NCBI RefSeq assembly: GCF_000317435.1 | Contig: NC_019751.1 | Location: 2,232,001-2,296,000 of the forward strand | Length of the DNA: 64,000 nt | DNA from: Calothrix sp. PCC 6303 | Lineage (GTDB): Bacteria > Cyanobacteriota > Cyanobacteriia > Cyanobacteriales > Nostocaceae | Direction of reading: 5' to 3' | Part shown: piece after piece, positions 28,370 through 37,071 of the stretch | Numbering within the stretch: position 1 is the stretch's first letter | Layout of the letters: each line of letters opens with the position of its first letter | The notes under the pieces: generated by a model | Database searches by the model: none | What the model saw: the letters and a program-made list of their open reading frames with translations, nothing else | What the model was told of the DNA's origin: nothing | Made by a program: the position numbers and the translations under genes

Positions 28370-29107
28370 GTAAATTTTTAACTGTTTGGTCTTCTCAAAT
28401 ATAAATTTGCATCTCCATGATTAGCCTGAGCAATAACTCTGATTTTTATGGAATCACTATTTATGTGGAAACTAGGATTAATTTAGATGATTGATAAGTA
28501 GAACATCCTGTAATACTTAGATTTTGCTCTGAACGCATATAACTATTTTACGTAATATTGCATGTTCCAAATAGTCTGCATAAATTTAATTATTAATTGT
28601 CAGGCTTAATCAGAACAACTAAAAATCAAGTTTTTAGAATTGGCGATTATAAAGTTTTCAATAAATATATCAATCAGTATGCATATTTAGATGTTATGTA
28701 TATTTACTGTTTTTGTGCTGCATTCATGCAAAAATAGTACTAAGCCTTACTTATTTTGAAAGCTGTAAGAGACTTCCAAATAAAAAAATATCCCAAAATT
28801 TATTGTGGTGCAGGCATCTTGCCTGCTACTAATACAAGAACAGACAAGACTTCGGCGTGAGCGCTCCTTTACCTGCGGTACACTTCGTTCCGACTAGGCT
28901 CAGTACAAGTCAGTCCTTACCTCCGGTACACTTCGTTCCGACAGACTCAGGAACCATCGAACGCTGCCTATTCCACAATATTGGATCATCTTTTTTGTGG
29001 AGTTCTCTAAGTACCCTAAGAAGCTTATGAGAAGGAGATTCACAACCTCTGTTGAAAGCAGTGAACCCGTTAAAATGGTAAATGAAGATAATCAAACCTA
29101 ATTAGCT
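28370..29107. other. AT-rich spacer containing right copy of repeat C
   Basis: Bases 28370-28768 are very AT-rich with no ORF and should contain the promoter of the L,D-transpeptidase gene. Repeat C right copy fills 28769-29008. The last 100 bp lead to the plus-strand membrane protein gene. Confidence 0.5.
28769..29008. repeat. Repeat C, right copy
   Basis: Inverted match of 24294-24462. The centre has an additional section in which CGGTACACTTCGTTCCGAC occurs twice (near 28876-28894 and 28924-28942), itself a common cyanobacterial interspersed repeat. The outer parts are about 90 percent or more identical to the left copy by eye. Confidence 0.85.
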
Positions 29108-29665
29108 ATGACAGACAACTTAGTTATTAACTCTCCATCGGTTTTTCGGCTTTCACCTTTGATCCGAATCACTCTGTTGTCTTTGTATGTTGCCCTAACT
29201 TTGCCATTACCTTTTTTAGCAGATTTCACCAATGCACCAACACCCCCCGCTTTACTTTGGGTAGGTATTGTGATTGGTTTGGTAGCACTATATGCTGTGT
29301 TATGCGAACGTGTATTGGTTGATGAGGAAGGAATTCAAGTTACATATCCAAAGTGGATTCCCCAATTTTTTCGCAAGGGTTGGTTATTACCTTGGGCAAA
29401 TGTGAAAGAATTGAAGCCACGTAGTACAGGTCAAGGTGGTTTAGTTTATTATTTCTTGAGCAATGATGGTAAAGCTTATTTGTTACCGATGCGGGTAGCT
29501 GGCTTTTCCCGTTTGGTGAAGTTGGTACAGGAAAAAACTGGCATCAATACTAGTGATGTTTATCCATTATCACAGCCTTGGATGTATGGAATTTTACTAT
29601 TTTTCACATTTTTGCTATTGTTAGTCGATGTCTGGACTATTGCAGTGGCATTCGGGCAGAATTAG
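29108..29665 (+). CDS. Unknown membrane protein with PH-like middle domain
   Basis: A 185-residue protein I do not recognise as a named family. Two hydrophobic spans near residues 20-65 are followed by a soluble segment (VLVDEEGIQVTYPKWIP, LLPWANVKELKP, GKAYLLPMRV) whose strand pattern resembles bacterial PH-like domains, then a final span near 158-180. It lies 44 bp upstream of an ABC ATPase gene on the same strand, so it may be the membrane partner or simply an operon neighbour. Confidence 0.7.
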   Translation: MTDNLVINSPSVFRLSPLIRITLLSLYVALTLPLPFLADFTNAPTPPALLWVGIVIGLVALYAVLCERVLVDEEGIQVTYPKWIPQFFRKGWLLPWANVKELKPRSTGQGGLVYYFLSNDGKAYLLPMRVAGFSRLVKLVQEKTGINTSDVYPLSQPWMYGILLFFTFLLLLVDVWTIAVAFGQN

Positions 29666-29709
29666 GAATCTAAATTGCTAAATCATTAATTAAAATACAG
29701 TAGTGAAAG

Positions 29710-30483
29710 TTGAATAATACAGCTTCCGTGGCTCTACTAAAGCTAGAAAATGTCAGTTTATCGACGCAATTACAGCAAAAAACTCAAAAACGGGGAATTA
29801 GCCTACCTGGTTATCGGATTTTAGAAGATATTTCCTTTGAAGTTGCAGCAGGCGATCGCATAATCGTTACAGGTGCCACTGGTGCAGGAAAAACTTTTTT
29901 GCTACGTTTACTCAATCGCCTCAGCGAACCCACTAGTGGTAAGATTTTTTTCCAAAACCAGGATTATACCCAAATTCCTGTGATTCAACTACGTCAACAG
30001 ATTGTGATGGTGAATCAGGAAGTTAGATTATTGGGAATGACTGTAAAAGATGCATTAGCTTACCCGTTAAAACTTCGGGGTTTAGCAAAAGCAGAGATTC
30101 AACAGCGAATTGCTTTCTGGGTTGAACAACTGCAAATACCTGATGGTTGGTTAGAAAGAAACGAAGTCCAACTATCTTTAGGGCAGAAACAGCTAGTAGC
30201 GATCGCACGGGCAATTATCACCCAACCACTAATTTTACTTCTAGATGAGCCAACTTCAGCCTTAGATGTTGGCACCTCAAAACAAATAATAGAAATATTA
30301 AGTCAACAAACACAAACAACCATCATTACAGCAACTCACCAATTTGAACTATTTCAGCAGTCATGCGATTGCTTATTATATTTAGCTAATGGTCGGTTGA
30401 TATCTAATCAGCCAGCAAACCAAGTTGACTGGGTAGATTTAAAAGCCAAAATTACCCAAGCTGAGACTGAAGACGACTTTTAA
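29710..30483 (+). CDS. ABC transporter ATP-binding protein (YbbL/FetA-like)
   Basis: A 257-residue nucleotide-binding subunit. Walker A GATGAGKTFLLRLL, Q-loop VMVNQEV, signature LSLGQKQLVAIARA (LSLGQ in place of LSGGQ), Walker B LILLLDEPTSALDVG and an H-loop TATHQFELF are all visible. The short distances suggest the FetA/YbbL-type exporter ATPases. The start is TTG at 29710 or GTG at 29728. No permease of the expected kind follows; the only membrane protein near is the upstream one. Substrate unknown. Confidence 0.88.
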   Translation: MNNTASVALLKLENVSLSTQLQQKTQKRGISLPGYRILEDISFEVAAGDRIIVTGATGAGKTFLLRLLNRLSEPTSGKIFFQNQDYTQIPVIQLRQQIVMVNQEVRLLGMTVKDALAYPLKLRGLAKAEIQQRIAFWVEQLQIPDGWLERNEVQLSLGQKQLVAIARAIITQPLILLLDEPTSALDVGTSKQIIEILSQQTQTTIITATHQFELFQQSCDCLLYLANGRLISNQPANQVDWVDLKAKITQAETEDDF

Positions 30484-30522
30484 ACGCGATAATAATCTCA
30501 AGCTAAGTCAACCAAAACCCCT

Positions 30523-31314
30523 ATGACTTCTACTCCAGAAACATTCTCTCCCATAATACCTACAACTTTTCCTGACCATACGCAACTACCAGAGTCAGAT
30601 GGAACTTTCGTGAAAAACTTTCAAGAACATCCCCAAAGCATCTTACTTACAGATTCCATTACTCCCACACTCCAAAGATTACACCCAAACGGTGACTACG
30701 CCATTGGTCAAGATTGTGGTATTTACTGGAGAATGACCGATCCACCAGAAAAAGGTGCAGAAGCACCAGATTGGTTTTATGTGCCTAATGTTGCACCACT
30801 AATCAACAATGAAATTCGCCGATCCTATGTTTTGTGGCAAGAAATTATTCCCCCGCTCATTGTTTTAGAGTTTGTTTCAGGAGATGGTTCTCAAGAGCGA
30901 GATAAAACCCCTTGGACGGGTAAATTTTGGGTTTATGAGCAAGTCATCCGACCAGCTTTCTATGGCATTTATGAGGTGAGTAAAAGCCAAGTGGAAGTTT
31001 ATCATCTCATCGAAAACCGTTACGAATTACTTCCACCAAACCAAAGGGGACATTTTCCCATACCTCCCCTTGGTATAGAATTGGGGATTTGGCAAGGTCA
31101 ATATCAAAATCTTACCTTACCCTGGTTGCGTTGGTGGGATAGTGAAGGTAATTTACTATTAACAGGTGAAGCACGAGCCGAACAAGAAAAAGAACGAGCG
31201 GATACAACAGAAACTTTGCTTCAGGAAGAACGCAAACAACGGCAGTTAGCAGAGCAAAAAGCAGAAATTTTAGCTCAAAAATTGAGGGAGATGGGTATTA
31301 ATCCCGATGAATGA
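30523..31314 (+). CDS. Uma2-family (PD-(D/E)XK-like) nuclease
   Basis: A 263-residue member of the Uma2/DUF820 family, abundant in cyanobacteria. It shows the family pattern GDYAIGQDCGIYWR, PDWFYVPNVAP, PLIVLEFVSGDGSQERD with acidic residues and YGIYEVSK. The C-terminal 45 residues form a Glu/Lys/Gln coiled coil. The fold is that of restriction-like endonucleases but functions are mostly unknown. It is 39 bp after the ABC ATPase gene and convergent with the lasso exporter gene (6 bp gap). Confidence 0.9.
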   Translation: MTSTPETFSPIIPTTFPDHTQLPESDGTFVKNFQEHPQSILLTDSITPTLQRLHPNGDYAIGQDCGIYWRMTDPPEKGAEAPDWFYVPNVAPLINNEIRRSYVLWQEIIPPLIVLEFVSGDGSQERDKTPWTGKFWVYEQVIRPAFYGIYEVSKSQVEVYHLIENRYELLPPNQRGHFPIPPLGIELGIWQGQYQNLTLPWLRWWDSEGNLLLTGEARAEQEKERADTTETLLQEERKQRQLAEQKAEILAQKLREMGINPDE

Positions 31315-31320
31315 TGAAAG

Positions 31321-33144
31321 TCAAACAACAACGCTACTATCAGCTTGCATTTGTGATTGCCAAGATTGAGCATACAACCCATCTTTAGCTAAAAGTTGAT
31401 TGTGAGTACCTGATTCTACAATTTGACCTGAGCGCATAACATGAATAATATCTGCCCGCATGGCTAAAGTAAAACGGTGAGTAATCACGATTGCGGTGCG
31501 GTTTTTAGCTAAAGCGCGGAATCTTTCTAACCAATCATGTTCAGCCCAAGGATCCATAGCGCTGGTTGGTTCATCAAGTATAATCATTTGAGCGCGACGG
31601 AAAAATGAGCGGGCAAGTGCTAATCTTTGCCATTCACCACCACTTAAATCATTCCCACCAGGAAACCATTTCCCCAGCATCGAATCATAACCTTGGGGTA
31701 ATCGGGTGATTGAATCATGCGCTCCGGCATTCTTTGCTGCTAATGTAATTTCATCTATATCTGATACTGCTGACAAGTTACCCATAGCGATGTTTTCGGC
31801 AGCAGTCACGAAAAATGGTACGGGAGATTGGAATAAAACGGTGATTTGACGGCGAAGTTCATCAATTGCAAAGTTACGAATATCAACACCATCAATTTCG
31901 ATGCTACCAGAAGCCGGATCGTAAAAACGACACAACAACTTAATTAGGGTACTTTTACCAGCCCCATTATCCCCCACGATGGCAATAATTTTCCCTGCGG
32001 GAATCGTCAAATTAAAGTCTTGGAGAATAGCGCGATCGCATCCGGGATAAAAGAACGTAATATCGTTAAATCGAATCTCTTTAGTAAATTTGGCAGGTAC
32101 GGGAATCGCTTGAATCGGATCGATTACTTGGGGTTGTATCTGCAAGAATTTGAATAAATCTTCAATAAATAGAGCATTTTTATAAATTTGTCCCAAGTTA
32201 CTCAACACAGCCTGCATCAAACCTTGTCCCTGGTTAAATGCCTGGTAAAATAGAGCCAAGTCACCCAGTGTCACCAAACCCAGTAACACTTGTCTCCCCA
32301 TCACACCAAGCGCGACAGCGGTTATTGCCAGTGTCACCAACCCAGCTAACAGCTTGCCAAAAGCTTGATCTCGCACTAACTTAATATTTTCACCACGTAA
32401 CCGTCGTCGCAAACTTTGATACGCAGACTGAAAATTTTCTCCTAACTTAAATAGCCGCATTTCTGGCGCAAAGCTGCTTTCAGTTAGCAAAACTTCGTAG
32501 TATTCCAGCCATCTACGGTCAATCGTGGTTTTTCGCCACCAGCGATGGTAGCGCTGATTTAACTGTAAAACTACATATAAGGCTGGTAAAGAACTAAACA
32601 ATAAAAACAACGGCAGCCAAATCCCATAGGTCAACAACACAGCCGCCATCGTCAGCAGCGTGATGCTATTTTGCGCCAAACTACCCATATTTTCCAGCAA
32701 AGCCAGAGAACGTCCACCAGCACCACTACGCGCCCGATTCAAGTTATCGTGGTATTCAGAAGACTCGTAGCAACCCAAATCAATCGCCATCGATTGGGCA
32801 TGAACTAAACTACTAATATGGTCTTGTACCAACTCAGATTGAGCCGTCCGCACCCATTCTGTCATACTTCCGAGAATTTGGGTTATTAGTAAAACAAGCG
32901 CCATCAGTCCCGCTGGAATAATCACAGCTTGGATGTTATCCCAAGCGATTCCCGTACCAACCGATTTAACTAAACTATTTACCAGCCAACCTGTTAGATA
33001 GACTGAGGCAGCAGGGAGTAAACCTTGGATGAGTAGTAAAGTTATCCAGGCTAAAGTCCAATTGCGCGATGCATTCCAAACTAAATTTAAAGTCCGGGAT
33101 AAATAAGATATTCTTTTTAGATTACGATTTAATTTAACAAACAA
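31321..33144 (-). CDS. ABC transporter, exporter of the lasso-type cluster
   Basis: A 607-residue fused permease-ATPase. The first 330 residues hold six membrane spans; the ATPase has Walker A GDNGAGKSTLIKLL, signature LSGGEWQRLALARS, Walker B MIILDEPTSAMDP and an H-loop VITHRFTL. There is no N-terminal C39 peptidase domain, so it is not expected to cut a leader peptide. It lies 19 bp after the HPr-kinase-like gene and is last in the lasso-type cluster, the position of the D protein that exports the mature peptide and gives self-immunity. Confidence 0.93.
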   Translation of the reverse strand: MFVKLNRNLKRISYLSRTLNLVWNASRNWTLAWITLLLIQGLLPAASVYLTGWLVNSLVKSVGTGIAWDNIQAVIIPAGLMALVLLITQILGSMTEWVRTAQSELVQDHISSLVHAQSMAIDLGCYESSEYHDNLNRARSGAGGRSLALLENMGSLAQNSITLLTMAAVLLTYGIWLPLFLLFSSLPALYVVLQLNQRYHRWWRKTTIDRRWLEYYEVLLTESSFAPEMRLFKLGENFQSAYQSLRRRLRGENIKLVRDQAFGKLLAGLVTLAITAVALGVMGRQVLLGLVTLGDLALFYQAFNQGQGLMQAVLSNLGQIYKNALFIEDLFKFLQIQPQVIDPIQAIPVPAKFTKEIRFNDITFFYPGCDRAILQDFNLTIPAGKIIAIVGDNGAGKSTLIKLLCRFYDPASGSIEIDGVDIRNFAIDELRRQITVLFQSPVPFFVTAAENIAMGNLSAVSDIDEITLAAKNAGAHDSITRLPQGYDSMLGKWFPGGNDLSGGEWQRLALARSFFRRAQMIILDEPTSAMDPWAEHDWLERFRALAKNRTAIVITHRFTLAMRADIIHVMRSGQIVESGTHNQLLAKDGLYAQSWQSQMQADSSVVV

Positions 33145-33163
33145 GGCTTTATCACCTCACAGC

Positions 33164-34105
33164 CTAAACTTTTAAAGCATTTGTTTCAATATTTTTGTTT
33201 TGGAGTAAATCTTCTTCTATGAGTTTCACCAAATCAGGAAGTGCAGCGAGTGAATGTTGTCTCTTTAAGCGAGAAATAGGCACTTTTTTAATTAGTTCGG
33301 TACATTGTCTTAAATGAGAACTAACGAAATCCTCATTTGTCAATACATTTGTAACTCGTGAATGACGCAGCATTTCAACAAAAGCCTCTTGAGGTTGGAT
33401 AGGCTCAATTTGATTATGCGATCGCCCAATATTCTCCAGCACGTAAACTCGCTTCAGTGGCAAAGGCTTTTCGGGAAAGCCTTGGGTGAGGATATTATTT
33501 CGCTTCAGTGCTCCGGTATGAATAAAATCTAATTTTTCAAACTCATAGCCCAAAGATGCCGCAGAATCAGGCAAAAGTCTTACATAGGGGTAGCCTGGAA
33601 AGGTAATTACATCTTTGGCTCCAACCTGAATTGCCATCACATCATCGGTGAGCAAACTATATCCTTGGTTGTAGAAAGCATTCGCCAAGGTTGACTTACC
33701 CCATCCTGAATAACCCAAGAATGCAACAGCCCCATTGTCAATAACAACGCAACTAGCATGTAGAGCTAATAACCCTCGCTGCCGAAGGAGGATTGCAAAA
33801 ATTGGTCCTAAAATAAGAGGGTGCAGAATGTCTTCTTCAATTCCTGGAGTGGGTTCAACAACAATCTGCTGCCCAAACTCTACCAAGAACCTACATACTT
33901 GAGCCGTACCATCTTCGATTATTCCTAAAAAGCAGTTTTCTCCGTTGGCAGATTCAGCTTCCAAATCGCTGATTTGGCGGAGGGAAATCACCACATCTGG
34001 TAACTTTAGTTTCTCAATCGTCTCTGGTATTGCTTCAGAAGAAATAAGTTCAGGGAAAGGTATCTGAGAGTGAACACAAAGATTATAAGCAGTATAAATA
34101 AACAC
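33164..34105 (-). CDS. HPr-kinase-like protein of lasso cluster
   Basis: A 313-residue protein with an HPr-kinase fold. The P-loop is GYSGWGKSTLANAFY near residue 130, preceded by LLALHASCVVIDNG and followed by GYSLLTDDVMAIQ, the metal-binding strand. PTS-type HPr is not expected here. Similar kinases in lasso clusters (for example that of paeninodin) phosphorylate the C-terminal Ser of the precursor. Here the precursor ends in Asn, so the target would have to differ, or the role is not phosphorylation of the terminus. It follows the precursor by 220 bp that contain two hairpins. Confidence 0.88.
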   Translation of the reverse strand: MFIYTAYNLCVHSQIPFPELISSEAIPETIEKLKLPDVVISLRQISDLEAESANGENCFLGIIEDGTAQVCRFLVEFGQQIVVEPTPGIEEDILHPLILGPIFAILLRQRGLLALHASCVVIDNGAVAFLGYSGWGKSTLANAFYNQGYSLLTDDVMAIQVGAKDVITFPGYPYVRLLPDSAASLGYEFEKLDFIHTGALKRNNILTQGFPEKPLPLKRVYVLENIGRSHNQIEPIQPQEAFVEMLRHSRVTNVLTNEDFVSSHLRQCTELIKKVPISRLKRQHSLAALPDLVKLIEEDLLQNKNIETNALKV

Positions 34106-34263
34106 TGTATATTGACCTTTCGGTAAGTTATGATTTAGCTGTGGAAATACTACTGAATGAGATTACCGAGATCTCAAAAACTCAAGGAAGGGGCTGCGGA
34201 TATTCACAGCCATTGGCTTACGAAAGCCTACCTCCATAAAGTTCTATAACATTACAGTCGAGA

Positions 34264-34317
34264 GTGTCTTGAGTAATGTTTACTCACAATGCTGTAGGTA
34301 GCTGTCCCTACAGCATT
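34264..34317 (-). promoter_or_regulatory. Two hairpins between precursor and HprK genes
   Basis: AATGCTGTAGG (34288-34298) pairs with CCTACAGCATT (34307-34317). Directly beside it GAGTAA and TTACTC (34270-34285) form a second stem. Neither is followed by a T run. An mRNA processing or stability element at this place would make the short precursor transcript more abundant than the genes after it, a common design in RiPP clusters. This role is inferred. Confidence 0.55.
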
Positions 34318-34325
34318 CTGAAACT

Positions 34326-34523
34326 CTAGTTCAGATTTGCACCTTTGCATCTTGAATCGTTTTTAGGAAAGATGCAAGCATCTAGGGAGCCACCATTACC
34401 AGGAACAGTACCTTGTACTGTTCCAAAAAGTAAGTCACTTGTTTTGTTGGCAAGGTTGGCTTGGGTAACTTGACTTACATTACCGTGATTGATTAGTCTT
34501 GGTGAGCTGTATGCTGTTTTCAT
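34326..34523 (-). CDS. Lasso-peptide-type precursor
   Basis: A 65-residue peptide. Residues 5-20 read YSSPRLINHGNVSQVT, an exact match to the lasso leader pattern Y-x2-P-x-L-x3-G-x5-T recognised by the PqqD-like RRE. The only acidic residue placed to close a 7-9 ring on a usual start is Asp48: from Pro41 (Thr39 at -2) it is position 8, from Gly42 position 7. The remaining core has Cys50 and Cys59, so one disulfide is possible, and ends KGANLN. AAGGA lies 8-12 bases before the ATG. A GGTGCATCTACC motif lies 35 bp upstream. Core start and ring size are inferred; the peptide is not one I know. Confidence 0.8.
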   Translation of the reverse strand: MKTAYSSPRLINHGNVSQVTQANLANKTSDLLFGTVQGTVPGNGGSLDACIFPKNDSRCKGANLN

Positions 34524-34557
34524 TGTTGGAGTCCTTTGTTTTGTAAGGTGTTTTTTG

Positions 34558-34568
34558 GTAGATGCACC
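34558..34568 (-). repeat. GGTGCATCTAC motif upstream of lasso precursor
   Basis: On the minus strand AAGGTGCATCTACC stands 35 bp before the precursor ATG. The 11-base core is the same as that at 1961-1971, 2564-2574 and 2698-2708 in the spacer after aroB. It could be part of a 5' leader or a binding site; nothing more can be said from sequence. Confidence 0.5.
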
Positions 34569-34615
34569 TTTTTTAATATCAAGACATATAGTAGATCAAT
34601 ATAGTTTTTGGTGAT

Positions 34616-36643
34616 TCACACTATTTTCAGAGAATGACGCAGCCAAAGAGTTAGCATAGCTACCTGCCAAATAGATACATCTAACCCACCTTCGAGGATC
34701 TGAGTTTTGTTAGAAGCTAGCAATTCTCTATAATCCTCATGGAGAACTTTGACATCAATATATTCAGCCATGCTATTTAACTTATTTTCCATCACTTCCT
34801 CTAGAAGTTGGCGATCGTGCTCTAGTAATCCATGCACAAAACTAGCACTCATACTGGATTTTCCGTAACGCCACTGCACTGGCTGGGGAAGAATATTTTC
34901 CATGGCACGCCGCATGACATAGCGAGACCATCCCTGCTGCAATTTCTGCTCTGGAGGAAGAGATAAACAGAACTCAATCAGTCGTTTATCCATAAATGGG
35001 TGACGAGCTTCAAGGGAGAATGCTGCTGCATATCGATCCAGAATTTCTAATCCTTGGGTTAATATACCTGCGTTTAGACCTTGCCAGTGACTTTCCCTTG
35101 TTTTGAGTAGTTGACTTCCAGATAGAGTGATAGAACTCTGAATACGCTTTTTGAGACCTATAAGTTGGGCGAAGCGACGGTTAACAATCGAACTGTCATC
35201 CCTTTTTGGTTGACTATGTCCGCGTAATTTTCGCCAAGCCTTGAGTATGGACTCAGGTAGCAGAGGTTTGATGCCGTACTGAAAGAAAAGCGATCGCCTT
35301 GAAATCTGAAAGATCAGGGAAACTTGATGGATGAGCGCAATCGCCCTAATCCATCGCCAGCGTCTCACTAAGTCTTCCAAGTATGGTAGACCATAATATC
35401 GCAGAATATTTCTGAACGAAGCACCACTAAGTTGATGCAACGCAGTAATTTCTTCTCTAAGAGTTGACCATTCTTCCCGAAGCATTAATTCACTGAAATA
35501 GCCATGACCGTGGGATATTGTATTATCACCATCAAAGCCATCCAGTATAATCCGAACTCCTTCCTGTTTTGTAGCTTCATTCAGTTCCCATGCCAAAAAA
35601 TGCGTAGGACCAGAAACAGCTTCATCATTGTATTGAAATATTTGCTCAATATCTGATAGAGGACCTATACGATCACCATCCACATAGTGAGGAATTATAT
35701 CTCCCTGTTCAAGAACAGCTTCAATAAAAGGGCGCTCGTCACATTCAGGAACAGCATTGAAAATATTCGAGAATGTATGCAATAAAGGTTTCTTCTCTCC
35801 TACAAGTAACTGTCGTGCTACGCAAGTAACTGAAGAAGAATCTAAACCACCACTCAGATGAGAACCTATTGGGAAAGCACTACGGAGACGACAGCGTACT
35901 GCTTCGGTAAATATTTCTCGTAACTTATCAGCATATTCCTCATCAGAATTTAGTTGTAGTTCATAGTTGGGATCGAGTTTCCAGTAACAACCAATTTTCA
36001 AGCCTTTACCACTGACAGTTAAATAACTAGCAGGTGGAAGCCGAAAAATACCCTGATAAAAAGTGTTGACTTTATCTTGCAGTAACGAAGCTAAATAATC
36101 ACCAACTTTGGTTTCGTTGAGTTTTCGGGGAACTTCCGGCAAACACAAAATTGCTTTAATCTCGCTACCAAAAACAAAAACGTTATCTGATGCATAGTAA
36201 TAAAATGGTTTCACACCCATGTGATCGCGGACACAAAATAGCTTCTGTTCCCTTGCATCCCAAATCGCAAAAGCAAAGTCCCCAAGTAGATGCTGTGGGC
36301 AATCTTCACCCCATTCCTGATATGCAGCCAAAATCAAATCAGTATCAGTAACCTTCTCTGGTGGACAGTTATTCAACTGCAATCTTGACAGCAGTTCCTC
36401 ACGATTATCTATGCGACAATCAGATGTAATAACCAAATTCCCATCCTCACTGACCATAGGTAGTTTCTCCAGTAGTGACTCTGGTGTAGTCCACAGCATC
36501 CGGTGTCCCAAACCTACAGACTCCGAACACCAAATATCTGCACCATCAGGTCCGCGATGGGCAAGTTTATCAACCATCTGCTGAATATTTTCAGGGTCAA
36601 CAATTTGACCATTGGGATAGTAAATTCCGATAATTCCGCTCAT
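34616..36643 (-). CDS. Asparagine-synthetase-like lasso cyclase
   Basis: A 675-residue protein built like AsnB: an N-terminal glutaminase-like domain (to about 200) and a C-terminal ATP-pyrophosphatase domain with the SGGLDSSSVTC motif near residue 262. The N-terminus is MSGIIGIYY, so the catalytic Cys2 of true AsnB is Ser; this loss is typical of lasso cyclases, which activate an Asp/Glu side chain with ATP and close the macrolactam on the core N-terminus. It sits between the PqqD-like gene (122 bp upstream) and the precursor gene (92 bp downstream), which supports that role over asparagine synthesis. Confidence 0.92.
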   Translation of the reverse strand: MSGIIGIYYPNGQIVDPENIQQMVDKLAHRGPDGADIWCSESVGLGHRMLWTTPESLLEKLPMVSEDGNLVITSDCRIDNREELLSRLQLNNCPPEKVTDTDLILAAYQEWGEDCPQHLLGDFAFAIWDAREQKLFCVRDHMGVKPFYYYASDNVFVFGSEIKAILCLPEVPRKLNETKVGDYLASLLQDKVNTFYQGIFRLPPASYLTVSGKGLKIGCYWKLDPNYELQLNSDEEYADKLREIFTEAVRCRLRSAFPIGSHLSGGLDSSSVTCVARQLLVGEKKPLLHTFSNIFNAVPECDERPFIEAVLEQGDIIPHYVDGDRIGPLSDIEQIFQYNDEAVSGPTHFLAWELNEATKQEGVRIILDGFDGDNTISHGHGYFSELMLREEWSTLREEITALHQLSGASFRNILRYYGLPYLEDLVRRWRWIRAIALIHQVSLIFQISRRSLFFQYGIKPLLPESILKAWRKLRGHSQPKRDDSSIVNRRFAQLIGLKKRIQSSITLSGSQLLKTRESHWQGLNAGILTQGLEILDRYAAAFSLEARHPFMDKRLIEFCLSLPPEQKLQQGWSRYVMRRAMENILPQPVQWRYGKSSMSASFVHGLLEHDRQLLEEVMENKLNSMAEYIDVKVLHEDYRELLASNKTQILEGGLDVSIWQVAMLTLWLRHSLKIV

Positions 36644-36765
36644 AGTCGATTACTTGGGTTTAGCTAAGAGTCTGCAAATCTGAGCGCATGATTCAATTAG
36701 AGATGAATCTAAAGCGCATCTATAATCTATCTCCCACATCAACGGAGAGATGAGGCTGAAAAATT

Positions 36766-37071
36766 TTAAACGCTTGCAGTTGTTTTGACTTCAACTAAGT
36801 CCTGCGCTGCCAAATCTTCTAGTAGTTGACGCAGATCGCGATCGCATTCTTCAACCGACACCTCATATTCCGTTAACACAGCATCCCGAATCTCTTCAAA
36901 ATTTCGAGGTTGCTGAATCAGTTTCCACACGGTTGTTCCAACTTGATTTAACCCGTGATACACACCTGACTTAAGGTTGAGAATTACTGTTTCATCCACT
37001 AAATCAGATGAAATTTGATTTTGACTGGCTACGACTGTGGAATTATCCAATAAATGACGATCTAGTAACAT
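36766..37071 (-). CDS. PqqD-family RiPP recognition element (lasso B1-type)
   Basis: A 101-residue PqqD-like protein with the winged-helix pattern VDETVILNLKSGVYHGLNQV, GTTVWKLIQQP and ECDRDLRQLLEDLAAQDLV. Such RiPP recognition elements bind the leader peptide and present the precursor to the processing enzymes. It is the first gene of the minus-strand cluster. In most lasso clusters a B2 transglutaminase-like protease follows at once; here the cyclase gene follows instead and no B2 fusion is present, since the protein ends about 20 residues after the last RRE helix. Confidence 0.88.
   Translation of the reverse strand: MLLDRHLLDNSTVVASQNQISSDLVDETVILNLKSGVYHGLNQVGTTVWKLIQQPRNFEEIRDAVLTEYEVSVEECDRDLRQLLEDLAAQDLVEVKTTASV

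Noticed and set aside
24294-29008. Composite transposon
   Set aside because: No transposase, resolvase or target duplication is seen; only the inverted repeats support it, so it is kept as a question and not annotated as an element.
33164-34105. HPr kinase of catabolite control
   Set aside because: It lies in a RiPP cluster, no HPr gene is near, and its P-loop neighbourhood fits lasso-associated kinases.
34616-36643. Housekeeping asparagine synthetase
   Set aside because: Cys2 is replaced by Ser and the gene lies between a PqqD-like gene and a lasso-type precursor.
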